Notes under the pieces: generated by a model
What the model saw: the letters and a program-made list of their open reading frames with translations, nothing else
Told to the model about the DNA's origin: nothing
Database searches by the model: none
Source of the DNA: an uncultured Clostridia bacterium
GTDB taxonomy: Bacteria > Bacillota > Clostridia > Oscillospirales > Acutalibacteraceae
Reading direction: 5' to 3'
DNA length: 24,614 bases
Assembly (NCBI GenBank): GCA_937876205.1
Contig: CALEII010000029.1
Coordinates: forward strand, 1-24,614
Position numbers and translations under genes: made by a program
Shown: positions 1-7,066 of the stretch, piece after piece
How positions within the stretch are numbered: the stretch's first letter is position 1
Layout: each line of letters starts with the position of its first letter

Positions 1-8
1 AAAGACTT

Positions 9-29
9 AAAAATAGCCGTTTTTAGGCT
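9..29 (-). terminator. weak possible terminator after the secreted-protein gene
   Basis: Read on the minus strand, a short AGCC/GGCT stem (plus 15-18 and 26-29, 7-nt loop) is followed by a run of five T (plus 9-13). It lies about 23 bases past the stop codon of the gene at 52-1104. The stem is only 4 bp, so this is a weak candidate and read-through beyond the window edge is possible. Confidence 0.35.
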
Positions 30-51
30 GGTTCGGATTATTTCCGTCACC

Positions 52-1104
52 CTAGCCAAGGAGTGAGGGAAGAGATACGCTCAGACCAAAACCGTTGAGA
101 ATCTTAACCAGAAGATTTACAAGTCTGAGAATGTACTCAAGCATAGGTGAAAGGTCAATCGACTCAAGATCGATATCTTCAAGATTTTCGATACTGAAAT
201 CCTCAAAGAACTGAGCGAGCATACCGAGTGTATATGTTACGGTATTTACAACCTTGATTTTCATTGTTGCATCTGCATTGGGAATAGCATAGATATCTAC
301 CCACTCAGTGTCTGTTTCATAATGAGCAACTCTGTCGTCAATAGCTTCTGTGCCTTCCTTTTCGGAAGCATTCTTCTTCAGGTAAACTGTTTCCATCTCT
401 GCGCCGAAGCCCTTTGTGTAGTATACCTGATATGTCTCATAATGATAGTCATACTGACCGTCAATAGGTATTCTTACTTCAAAGAAAACTGTTTCATTTA
501 CATAAACAACCTTTGTGTTGCCCCACTCAAAGGGTGTATATACATCCCAGGGATTAACCTTGCCTTCATTATACTGAAGTCTGTTCGATGTATAGAAATC
601 TGATGAGGGGAACTCATAGAGGAAGCAGTCATTGAAAAGATGCCACTCTGATATGCAGACAGTCATATCCTGTGAAGGAACAAGACCGTATGTGTTTGCA
701 CTGCTTGACGCAACATAGAAGTTTGCATAGGGTTCGCCTGTCACGGGCTCATAAAGCTCAGCAGCAGCTGTGCCTGTGGGGAATGCGAGCATTCTGACTG
801 ATGAGGGCTCAACATAATCGGCAACTGAAACAGTGAACTCAAGAGCCTTGCCTGCCTTTACCTCAATGCTGTAAGGGAAACCCTTGATATCTGTTGTTGT
901 ACCGTCTTCGTTTGTAACGGTGTACCAGTAATCTGTACCGTATTCATAGCCGACATACTTGCCTATGTAGTCGGTTCTGAATGAAGAAATGTCATAAGGA
1001 CAGTCTGCAAACACGATTTCGTATGTATCTGCAGCAAATGCAGCAATGGAGCCGACTGAGAGCACCATAACAACTGCAAGAAGAAGAGATATGATTTTTT
1101 TCAT
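52..1104 (-). CDS. secreted protein of unknown function with C-terminal amphipathic segment
   Basis: I do not recognise the family. The first 25 or so residues are a clear Sec signal peptide: two or three lysines, a hydrophobic core, then AAFA before the predicted cut, leaving a mature chain that starts near ADTYEIVF. The middle (about residues 30-290) is rich in aromatic residues and alternating hydrophobics, which suggests beta sandwich folds. It ends in an acidic spacer (repeated D/E, I and L) and about 30 hydrophobic residues (MLEYILRLVNLLVKILNG and onward). That tail has lysine and arginine at helical intervals, so it looks amphipathic rather than a classic anchor. There is no LPXTG motif. 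Two in-frame ATGs occur. The GGAGGA at plus 1111-1116 abuts the first (1110) but is 7 bases from the second (1104), so I choose the second. It has its own strong promoter. The signal peptide is solid; function is unknown. Confidence 0.8.
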   Translation of the reverse strand: MKKIISLLLAVVMVLSVGSIAAFAADTYEIVFADCPYDISSFRTDYIGKYVGYEYGTDYWYTVTNEDGTTTDIKGFPYSIEVKAGKALEFTVSVADYVEPSSVRMLAFPTGTAAAELYEPVTGEPYANFYVASSSANTYGLVPSQDMTVCISEWHLFNDCFLYEFPSSDFYTSNRLQYNEGKVNPWDVYTPFEWGNTKVVYVNETVFFEVRIPIDGQYDYHYETYQVYYTKGFGAEMETVYLKKNASEKEGTEAIDDRVAHYETDTEWVDIYAIPNADATMKIKVVNTVTYTLGMLAQFFEDFSIENLEDIDLESIDLSPMLEYILRLVNLLVKILNGFGLSVSLPSLLG

Positions 1105-1162
1105 TTTCATTCCTCCTGAGAAAATTTCTGATTATAGTTACACAGAATAATACTTTACCATA

Positions 1163-1191
1163 ATTATATAGCAAAACATTTAAAAAGTCAA
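1163..1191 (-). promoter_or_regulatory. sigma-A promoter of the secreted-protein gene
   Basis: On the minus strand TTGACT (plus 1186-1191), a 17-bp spacer and TATAAT (plus 1163-1168) form an almost perfect vegetative promoter. It begins about 10 bases after the stop codon of the symporter gene, so the secreted protein can be transcribed independently of it. Confidence 0.85.
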
Positions 1192-1200
1192 CACAAATTT

Positions 1201-2718
1201 TTACAGTGTTTCATCAGTTCCGCTGTCTGCCGTTTCACCCGAATCAACAATCTTTGCCGCTCGTGAAACTGCCAGGTCATGCATCATCTGCTCCCTTGTT
1301 TTTCCGTGGACCTTGAAGAACAGAAGAAGTATTGCCTCAATCAGTCTGCCAAGACCTATGGAAAGTGCAAACAAGCCCCAGATATTGCGCAGCATTATAG
1401 GATCTGTCTGTCTGACAAGCTTACCGCCCATATACTTTGATTTAATGCCCAAAGCAGTTATAAGACCGCCGCTGAGAAGAGTTGAAACCTGATTTACAAT
1501 GAGGTTGATATAGCCCATTGCGGCACTCATAATGCCCTCATTTCTGATACCTGTTTTCCACTCAACATAGTCATACATATCGCCTGTCATAGCTGTTGTG
1601 CAGTAGCGCTGAACGCTGTTGAAGGAGCCTGCGAATGTAAGCATTATTGTTATGTAGATAAGGTTCAAGACTATATGATTTTCGCCGAAGGGATTGTAGC
1701 CTATAAGCCACATTATGATGTATGACACGCCGCCGATGCCGTAGCTGAGCGAGCCGAGATTTTTAAGGCCCATTTTTCTTGTGAGCTTCGGTGCAAGAGG
1801 CAGCACAAAATATGACGGAAGACCTGTAAAAAGGCTTGTGATGGTACTGTATGAAACCTTACCGAAGCAGTTAAGCCAGAAGTCGTTCTGAACTCGTGAG
1901 CTGACACCTCTGCCGATTTCGAAGAATCCTTTTATAAGAAGAATCCACATAGGCTGGCATTTTGCAACAATTTTTATTGATTTCCAGACGCTGACCTCAT
2001 TCATCTCCTGCCTTGAGGCAAGAGGCATTCTCTCACGCAGAGTGAAAAAGCCGAAAATTCTGAACACAACAACAAGTGCTATAAAGAACACTGCACCGCC
2101 GATATAAATTGACTGTCTGGGCACAGAATCGGGCAGAAAGTCAATAAGAAACGGAAACAGCGACGGAATCCACACGCCGAAAAGATCAACATAAGTGTCT
2201 GCGGCAATCAGTCTGTTACGCTCGTTGACATTCGGCGTAAGATTGAACAGAAGTGCAGAATATGCCGGATTGTAGAAGGAGTTTGAAATTGAGCCGATGT
2301 AATAAAGCACGGCAAAAATACCGAGATAAGCAAGCTGCGACATACCTGTGGGCAGAATCCACGGGAAGAAGTTTGCTATAAGCCACAAAGGAAGAGTCAG
2401 CACAAGGAACGGACGAACTCTGCCCCATCTTGTTCTCGTCCTGTCTATTATGGGACCTGAAATTGCATTGTCAAATGTGTCTGCAAATGTGCATATAACG
2501 CTTGCTGTACTGAGAGTGGCAGCCTCGGCGCCGATAATTGTTCTGTAATAGAAGTCTGAGTTTGCACCGTTGAAGGTGTCCCAGTTTTTGTCACCTATAC
2601 CTGAGAGTATATATGACGCCATTTCTTTTGGTGTAAGGTAGAATTTATTCTGTTGTTCAAGCTGTCTGTCAACTTTTGCCTGTTCATTTTCAGTGACCGC
2701 AGTCTGATTATCAGCCAT
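1201..2718 (-). CDS. GPH-family (MelB-like) sugar:cation symporter, MFS fold
   Basis: A 505-residue polytopic membrane protein of the glycoside-pentoside-hexuronide:cation symporter family. These carry sugars or sugar acids inward with Na+ or H+. The family signature is visible at residues 80-104: an acidic FADTFDNAISGPIIDRTR segment followed by TRWGRVRPF, which corresponds to the cytoplasmic loop 2-3 of MelB. About 12 hydrophobic segments follow. The N-terminal 28 residues are hydrophilic and glutamine-rich, slightly longer than usual. The start ATG has GGGAGG 7 bases upstream. No glycosidase or sugar regulator lies nearby, so the substrate cannot be guessed. It has its own promoter, divergent from that of rny. 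Function in the broad sense is secure, substrate unknown. Confidence 0.88.
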   Translation of the reverse strand: MADNQTAVTENEQAKVDRQLEQQNKFYLTPKEMASYILSGIGDKNWDTFNGANSDFYYRTIIGAEAATLSTASVICTFADTFDNAISGPIIDRTRTRWGRVRPFLVLTLPLWLIANFFPWILPTGMSQLAYLGIFAVLYYIGSISNSFYNPAYSALLFNLTPNVNERNRLIAADTYVDLFGVWIPSLFPFLIDFLPDSVPRQSIYIGGAVFFIALVVVFRIFGFFTLRERMPLASRQEMNEVSVWKSIKIVAKCQPMWILLIKGFFEIGRGVSSRVQNDFWLNCFGKVSYSTITSLFTGLPSYFVLPLAPKLTRKMGLKNLGSLSYGIGGVSYIIMWLIGYNPFGENHIVLNLIYITIMLTFAGSFNSVQRYCTTAMTGDMYDYVEWKTGIRNEGIMSAAMGYINLIVNQVSTLLSGGLITALGIKSKYMGGKLVRQTDPIMLRNIWGLFALSIGLGRLIEAILLLFFKVHGKTREQMMHDLAVSRAAKIVDSGETADSGTDETL

Positions 2719-2752
2719 ACATCTGCCTCCCTTTTACTCTTAATCTTTTAAT

Positions 2753-2781
2753 ATTGTAATTTATTTCACGCTTTTTTTCAA
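2753..2781 (-). promoter_or_regulatory. promoter of the GPH symporter gene
   Basis: Minus-strand TTGAAA (plus 2776-2781), 17-bp spacer, TACAAT (plus 2753-2758), about 35 bp upstream of the start codon. It lies back to back with the rny promoter in a very AT-rich 270-bp divergent region. Confidence 0.7.
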
Positions 2782-2851
2782 TAGTCATTTTTATTTTTGT
2801 GAATTTTATAAATTTATTACAAAATATACAAATAATTTAAAGAAAAAATAC

Positions 2852-2880
2852 TTGACATTATGTTATTTACATTATAAAAT
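2852..2880 (+). promoter_or_regulatory. promoter of rny
   Basis: TTGACA (2852-2857), 17-bp spacer, TAAAAT (2875-2880). The predicted leader is about 105 nt. It contains a perfect 6-bp hairpin, CTGACA-GT-TGTCAG, at 2935-2948, upstream of the GGAGG at 2976-2980. Confidence 0.7.
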
Positions 2881-2992
2881 AAAATGGATAATGCGTAAAT
2901 ATATTCTTTTGGCATTATTTTCTGAATTATTATCCTGACAGTTGTCAGTTATTTTCAGTAAAACAAAAAACACACGGAGGTGTAAAAAAGTA

Positions 2993-4546
2993 ATGAAATT
3001 AGGATTGGCAATAATCCTCATTGTTGTAGCGGCTGTCGTATTCGGTGCAATCGGCTTTATCCTGGGCGGCATTCACAGAAAAAGAGTCGCAGAGGCTGCT
3101 ATAGGCTCAGCAACAGAAGAGGCAAACAGAATTGTCAGCCAGGCTGTTTCAGAGGCAGAATCCAAGAAAAAAGAAGCAATTCTTGAAGCTAAGGACGAAA
3201 TACATAAACAGCGTAACGACCTTGAGAGAGAAATCAAGGAGCGCCGTAATGAAGTTCAGAAGCAGGAAAGACGTCTTGTACAGAAAGAAGAAAACCTTGA
3301 CAAGAAAGCGGACAACCTTGAAAAGAAAGACGAAACCTTAAACAAGAAAATCAAGGAAGCTGAAGGCAAGCTTGCAGAGGTTGAGGCTCTCAAGAAAAGT
3401 CAGTTCGATATGCTTGAAAAAATTTCAGGCTTCACAAAAGAACAGGCTAAGGAGCATCTCATAAAGAATCTTGAAGGTGAGCTCACACACGAAAAGGCTC
3501 TTAAAATTCTCGAAATCGAACAGCAGACAAAAGACGATGCAGAAAATCTCGCAAGAGAAATCATCACATCGGCTATCCAGAGATGTGCAGCAGACCACGC
3601 TGCCGAAGCTACCGTTTCAGTCGTTAATCTTCCCAATGATGAAATGAAGGGCAGAATCATCGGCAGAGAGGGCAGAAACATCAGAACACTTGAAACAATC
3701 ACAGGTGTTGACCTTATCATTGACGACACACCCGAGGCAATCACGGTATCAAGCTTTGACCCCGTAAGACGTGAAATCGCAAGACTCACACTCGAAAAGC
3801 TCATTACCGACGGACGTATTCATCCCACAAGAATTGAAGAGATGTACGAGAAGTCAAAGAGAGAGGTTGAGCACTCAATCAAGCAGGCAGGTGACAGAGC
3901 TGTCATTGATGCCGGCGTAAACGGTCTCCACGGTGAGCTTGTCAAGCTTCTGGGCAGACTCAAGTACAGAACAAGCTACGGTCAGAATGTACTCAACCAC
4001 TCACTTGAGGTTTCATACATTGCAGGACTTATGGCATCAGAAATCGGTGCAGATGTCAAGCTTGCCAAGCGTGCAGGTCTTCTCCACGATATCGGCAAGG
4101 CTCTTGACCATCAGTTTGACGGCTCACATATTGAGCTTGGTGTTGAATACGCAAAGAAATACAAAGAAAACGACGGCGTTGTTCACGCAATTCAGGCACA
4201 TCACGGTGACATTGAGGCAAAGACAATCGTTGCTTGTCTCGTTCAGGCAGCCGATGCAATTTCAGCCGCAAGACCCGGTGCAAGACGTGAAAACGTGCAG
4301 AACTACATCAAGCGTCTTGAAAAGCTTGAAGAAATCGCAACATCATTCAACGGTGTTGAAAAATCCTTCGCAATTCAGGCAGGCCGTGAAGTCCGTATTA
4401 TGGTCAAGCCCGATGTTATTTCAGACGATCAGATGATTCTCGTTGCAAGAGATATCGTCAAGAAGATTGAGGATGAGCTTGAATATCCCGGTCAGATCAA
4501 GGTAAATATCATCAGAGAAAGCAGAGCCTGCGACTACGCAAAATAA
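2993..4546 (+). CDS. rny: ribonuclease Y (membrane-anchored endoribonuclease)
   Basis: RNase Y initiates mRNA decay by endonucleolytic cleavage and is the usual membrane-bound decay enzyme of Firmicutes. The full family architecture is present in 517 residues (about 520 is typical). There is an N-terminal membrane helix (residues 4-26), a long charged coiled coil (about 30-170) and a KH domain with the GRIIGREGRN loop at 220-229. An HD domain follows with H336 in the NHSLE segment and the H365-D366 pair in LLHDIG. The frame stays open upstream to 2942, but the ATG at 2993 gives the conserved MKLGL start and has GGAGG about 12 bases upstream, so I use it. A strong terminator follows and separates it from ymdB. 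Confidence 0.97.
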   Translation: MKLGLAIILIVVAAVVFGAIGFILGGIHRKRVAEAAIGSATEEANRIVSQAVSEAESKKKEAILEAKDEIHKQRNDLEREIKERRNEVQKQERRLVQKEENLDKKADNLEKKDETLNKKIKEAEGKLAEVEALKKSQFDMLEKISGFTKEQAKEHLIKNLEGELTHEKALKILEIEQQTKDDAENLAREIITSAIQRCAADHAAEATVSVVNLPNDEMKGRIIGREGRNIRTLETITGVDLIIDDTPEAITVSSFDPVRREIARLTLEKLITDGRIHPTRIEEMYEKSKREVEHSIKQAGDRAVIDAGVNGLHGELVKLLGRLKYRTSYGQNVLNHSLEVSYIAGLMASEIGADVKLAKRAGLLHDIGKALDHQFDGSHIELGVEYAKKYKENDGVVHAIQAHHGDIEAKTIVACLVQAADAISAARPGARRENVQNYIKRLEKLEEIATSFNGVEKSFAIQAGREVRIMVKPDVISDDQMILVARDIVKKIEDELEYPGQIKVNIIRESRACDYAK

Positions 4547-4553
4547 AACACTT

Positions 4554-4586
4554 TACCGAGGATGGCAACATCTTCGGTATTTTTTT
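4554..4586 (+). terminator. rny intrinsic terminator
   Basis: An 11-bp stem (TACCGAGGATG with CATCTTCGGTA, one G.T wobble) is closed by a GCAA tetraloop at 4565-4568 and followed by seven T (4580-4586). It begins 8 bases after the rny stop codon. The T run almost touches the -35 box of the next promoter. Confidence 0.92.
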
Positions 4587-4589
4587 GCA

Positions 4590-4618
4590 TTGACATGCAT
4601 TCTGATTTTCTGTATTAT
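4590..4618 (+). promoter_or_regulatory. promoter of ymdB
   Basis: TTGACA (4590-4595), exactly 17 bp, TATTAT (4613-4618). It is placed directly after the rny terminator, so ymdB and the lipoprotein gene behind it form their own transcription unit. The leader is short, about 25 nt. Confidence 0.85.
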
Positions 4619-4649
4619 ATATAAAGAAATATTTTTAACGGAGTACACA

Positions 4650-5423
4650 ATGAATATTCTTGTTATAGGCGATGTTGTGGGTGACAACGGCTGTGATTTT
4701 CTCAGACGCACACTCCCCGCCTTCAAAAAACTCAACGCAATAGACCTGTGCATCGTCAACGGTGAAAACTCGGCTCAGGGCAACGGCATACATCCTCACT
4801 CTGCAGACCATCTTCTCTCAAGCGGTGCAGATGTGATCACTACGGGAAATCACGCACTCAGAAGAGCTGAGATTTATCAGAAATTCGACGAGGAGGGGTA
4901 CCCTCTCATCCGTCCCGCAAATTTTCACAGAACAGCTCCCGGTAAAGGCTACTATATAATCGACAAGGGGTTTGTGCAGATTGCCGTTATCAATCTCATA
5001 GGTGTTGCATACCTTGAGAATAACGAAAACCCCTTTGACTGTATCGACAGAGTGCTTGAAGAGGTAAAAGACTGCCGCATAAAGATAATTGACTTCCACG
5101 CAGAGGCAACTGCAGAAAAAAGAGCAATGGGCTTCTATCTTGACGGAAGAGTTTCAGCAATATTCGGCACTCACACGCACGTTCAGACAAATGATGCTCA
5201 GGTTCTGCCAAAGGGAACGGGTTATATCACCGATATCGGTATGACAGGTCCTGTTCAGTCTGTTCTCGGCGTCACTCCGTCACTTGCAATAGAAAAAATG
5301 AAGACAAATCTTCCCGTCAGATTCCAGAATCCTGACGGAGAATGCAGAATGGAGGGTTGTATCTTTGAAATCGATAACAAAACAGGTAAAACGCTCAGCG
5401 CAAAGACTGTTTCCGTTATGTAA
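4650..5423 (+). CDS. ymdB: YmdB-family metallophosphoesterase (cyclic-nucleotide phosphodiesterase)
   Basis: A 257-residue dimetal phosphodiesterase of the YmdB family. In Bacillus subtilis YmdB hydrolyses 2',3'-cyclic nucleotides and affects biofilm formation and RNase Y-linked gene expression. All metal and active-site residues fall at the Bacillus numbering: D8 in GDVVG, E39 and N40 in NGEN, N67 and H68 in GNH, H150 in DFHAEAT, H175 and H177 in GTHTH. The stretch after GNH reads ALRRAEIY where TWD-type residues are usual, a local divergence outside the metal ligands. The ATG at 4650 gives the conserved MNILVIGD start and has ACGGAG about 7 bases upstream. The last 59 bases also carry the ribosome binding site and start of the next gene. 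It is transcribed separately from rny, unlike the joined pair in Bacillus. Confidence 0.94.
   Translation: MNILVIGDVVGDNGCDFLRRTLPAFKKLNAIDLCIVNGENSAQGNGIHPHSADHLLSSGADVITTGNHALRRAEIYQKFDEEGYPLIRPANFHRTAPGKGYYIIDKGFVQIAVINLIGVAYLENNENPFDCIDRVLEEVKDCRIKIIDFHAEATAEKRAMGFYLDGRVSAIFGTHTHVQTNDAQVLPKGTGYITDIGMTGPVQSVLGVTPSLAIEKMKTNLPVRFQNPDGECRMEGCIFEIDNKTGKTLSAKTVSVM
5351..5367 (+). promoter_or_regulatory. ribosome binding site and TTG start of the lipoprotein gene, inside ymdB
   Basis: GGAGGG at 5351-5356 is followed after 8 bases by TTG at 5365-5367, both within the last 75 bases of ymdB. No ATG in this frame occurs upstream of the lipobox, and the hydrophobic core of the signal peptide (about residues 21-37) must be translated. 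This start is therefore the only well-supported one. Confidence 0.8.
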
Positions 5424-6912
5424 AATATCAGCACTGCTGCTTGTTTTTGTGCTTTTTACAGGCATTTTCTCAGGCTGTGACGACACAGTCATAACAACCG
5501 TTTCGGGCACCGATGCCGACAGCAACAACCACTCCTATACCACAGTCGGTGACTCAATAGACATAGGTTACTCGGCTGATGATTCACTTAATCCGTATTT
5601 TTTATCCACAAACCTCAATTCAGACATTGCGTCCCTTGTCTTTGAACCGTTGTTTTATATTGATGACTCATTCTGTGCAAGGCCCTGTCTTGCCGAGTCC
5701 TACAGTGTCAGCGAAAATACTCTTGAAGTAACTCTCGATACAACGGCTGCATTCTCAGACGGTGTGCAGTTTTCATCTGCAGATGTGGTTTATTCCTTCA
5801 ATCTTGCAAAGTCATCTGCAAACTATTCTGATGAGCTCTCATATATAGGCACTGCAACAGCTTCAGGAGCAGGCAAGGTCATTTTCTCCTTGACGGAGAA
5901 GAACAGGAATGCTGCGGCTTCGCTCTCTTTCCCCATAGTAAAGTCCCATACAGCAAATGACTCTGCGGCAATGCCTCTGGGCACGGGACTTTATAAATTC
6001 ATTCAGTCTGACAACAGTCTCAGACTTGACTACAACCCTTACTGCAGAAAACCTCATCCCGAAATAACAACAGTAAAGCTTGTGAGTATTCCCTCTTCAT
6101 CAACTCTTATACACACACTTGAGCTTGGCACCATAGATGCTTTTTTTGACGATATGTCATCAGGCAGTTACTCTCAGGCAAACGCACAGACTGCAAGAAC
6201 AAACCTGACAAATCTCGTTTTTCTCGGCATAAACTGCAACTCTTACGGCTTGTCATCCCCTGCTCTGAGGCAGGCAGTCTATTATTCCGTAAACAGGCAG
6301 TCAATTGCAAGAAATTCATTCAGAAACTATGCAACAGAGAGTGCCGTTCCGTATCATCCCGAATGGCACGAAATCACAGCGTCACAATATGACATTTCAG
6401 CTTTAAGCCTCAACTATTCAAAAGCCAGAAGCCTTATGAAAGCTGCAGGCTTCAATGACGCTCTCAACTACACTCTGATTGTGTATTCCGGCAACAACTT
6501 CAAGCTTGCTGCCGCAAAAGAAATCAAGAACAGTCTTGCAAATGTGAATATAAATGTTAATATTCTTGAGCTTACCTGGCAGGATTACAAAAATGCTCTT
6601 GCCGTGGGCAATTACGATTTTTATATCGGTGAAATCAAGCTTCCCCGAAATATGAATCTGTCTGCATTATTCGGCACCTCGGGGGCTGTCTATGGCATCT
6701 CACCAAATGACACAACAGCCGCCGCATACAGTGAGTTCGCCAACGGCAACATTTCACTTGAGGCGTTCACAACATCTTTCATTCAGAATATGCCCTTTGT
6801 TCCGGTGTGTTTCAGAATGGGGGCTCTCATATGCACAAACGGCATCACACCTGCGCCTGACTGCGATGCGGGAAACACTTACAAGAACATATATGAATGG
6901 AAAATTCAATAA
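5365..6912 (+). CDS. family 5 extracellular solute-binding lipoprotein (peptide/nickel ABC type)
   Basis: A 515-residue substrate-binding protein of the SBP family 5 type used by oligopeptide, dipeptide and nickel ABC importers. A positively charged N-terminus and hydrophobic core lead to a lipobox ending FSGC, with C38 as the expected lipidation site. The mature part contains family landmarks: LNPYF near the N-terminus, the SDGVQFSSADVVYSF segment, and LRQAVYYSVNRQSIA around the middle. No permease or ATPase gene is nearby, so it is an orphan that either serves a system encoded elsewhere or senses a ligand. Translation probably starts at the TTG at 5365, giving a 59-bp overlap with ymdB and likely co-transcription with it. 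A strong terminator follows. The ligand cannot be deduced. Confidence 0.9.
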   Translation: MKSITKQVKRSAQRLFPLCKISALLLVFVLFTGIFSGCDDTVITTVSGTDADSNNHSYTTVGDSIDIGYSADDSLNPYFLSTNLNSDIASLVFEPLFYIDDSFCARPCLAESYSVSENTLEVTLDTTAAFSDGVQFSSADVVYSFNLAKSSANYSDELSYIGTATASGAGKVIFSLTEKNRNAAASLSFPIVKSHTANDSAAMPLGTGLYKFIQSDNSLRLDYNPYCRKPHPEITTVKLVSIPSSSTLIHTLELGTIDAFFDDMSSGSYSQANAQTARTNLTNLVFLGINCNSYGLSSPALRQAVYYSVNRQSIARNSFRNYATESAVPYHPEWHEITASQYDISALSLNYSKARSLMKAAGFNDALNYTLIVYSGNNFKLAAAKEIKNSLANVNINVNILELTWQDYKNALAVGNYDFYIGEIKLPRNMNLSALFGTSGAVYGISPNDTTAAAYSEFANGNISLEAFTTSFIQNMPFVPVCFRMGALICTNGITPAPDCDAGNTYKNIYEWKIQ

Positions 6913-6920
6913 TAGCTCTG

Positions 6921-6950
6921 AAACCGTGGATTTTCCACGGTTTTTTGTTT
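6921..6950 (+). terminator. terminator of the ymdB-lipoprotein unit
   Basis: AAACCGTGGA (6921-6930) pairs perfectly with TCCACGGTTT (6934-6943) across a 3-nt loop, and the T-rich tail continues to 6950. It starts 8 bases after the lipoprotein stop codon. Confidence 0.92.
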
Positions 6951-6984
6951 ATAGAATGTTTTCAAAATATCAAGCTCTATTAAA

Positions 6985-7012
6985 TATTACAAAACTACAA
7001 TCCGTGTATAAT
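6985..7012 (+). promoter_or_regulatory. likely promoter of the hydrolase-ligase fusion gene
   Basis: A perfect -10 TATAAT is present at 7007-7012. The best -35 is poor (TATTAC at 6985-6990, 16-bp spacer), so the promoter may need activation. It overlaps the inverted repeat at 7011-7047. Confidence 0.5.
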
Positions 7013-7047
7013 TACTGTTGATAAAACCAAAAATAATTTACAGTAAT
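7011..7047 (+). repeat. 8-bp inverted repeat between the -10 box and the RBS of the fusion gene
   Basis: ATTACTGT (7011-7018) and ACAGTAAT (7040-7047) are perfect inverted copies with a 21-nt centre. The left arm overlaps the end of the -10 box and the right arm ends 4 bases before the GGAGGG at 7052-7057. It could be a repressor operator or a leader hairpin next to the ribosome binding site. Confidence 0.5.
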
Positions 7048-7066
7048 CCTCGGAGGGTTTTTTATT

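Noticed and set aside
2942..2992. Upstream extension of RNase Y
   Set aside because: The added residues are charged and precede the conserved membrane helix, while the GGAGG site fits the ATG at 2993.
3400..3804. 134-codon open frame on the minus strand inside rny
   Set aside because: It lies wholly within the conserved KH and coiled-coil coding region on the other strand, has low-complexity serine-rich content and no ribosome binding site.
5365..6912. Complete oligopeptide ABC importer locus
   Set aside because: Only the binding protein is present; the neighbours are ymdB and an unrelated ligase gene with terminators between.
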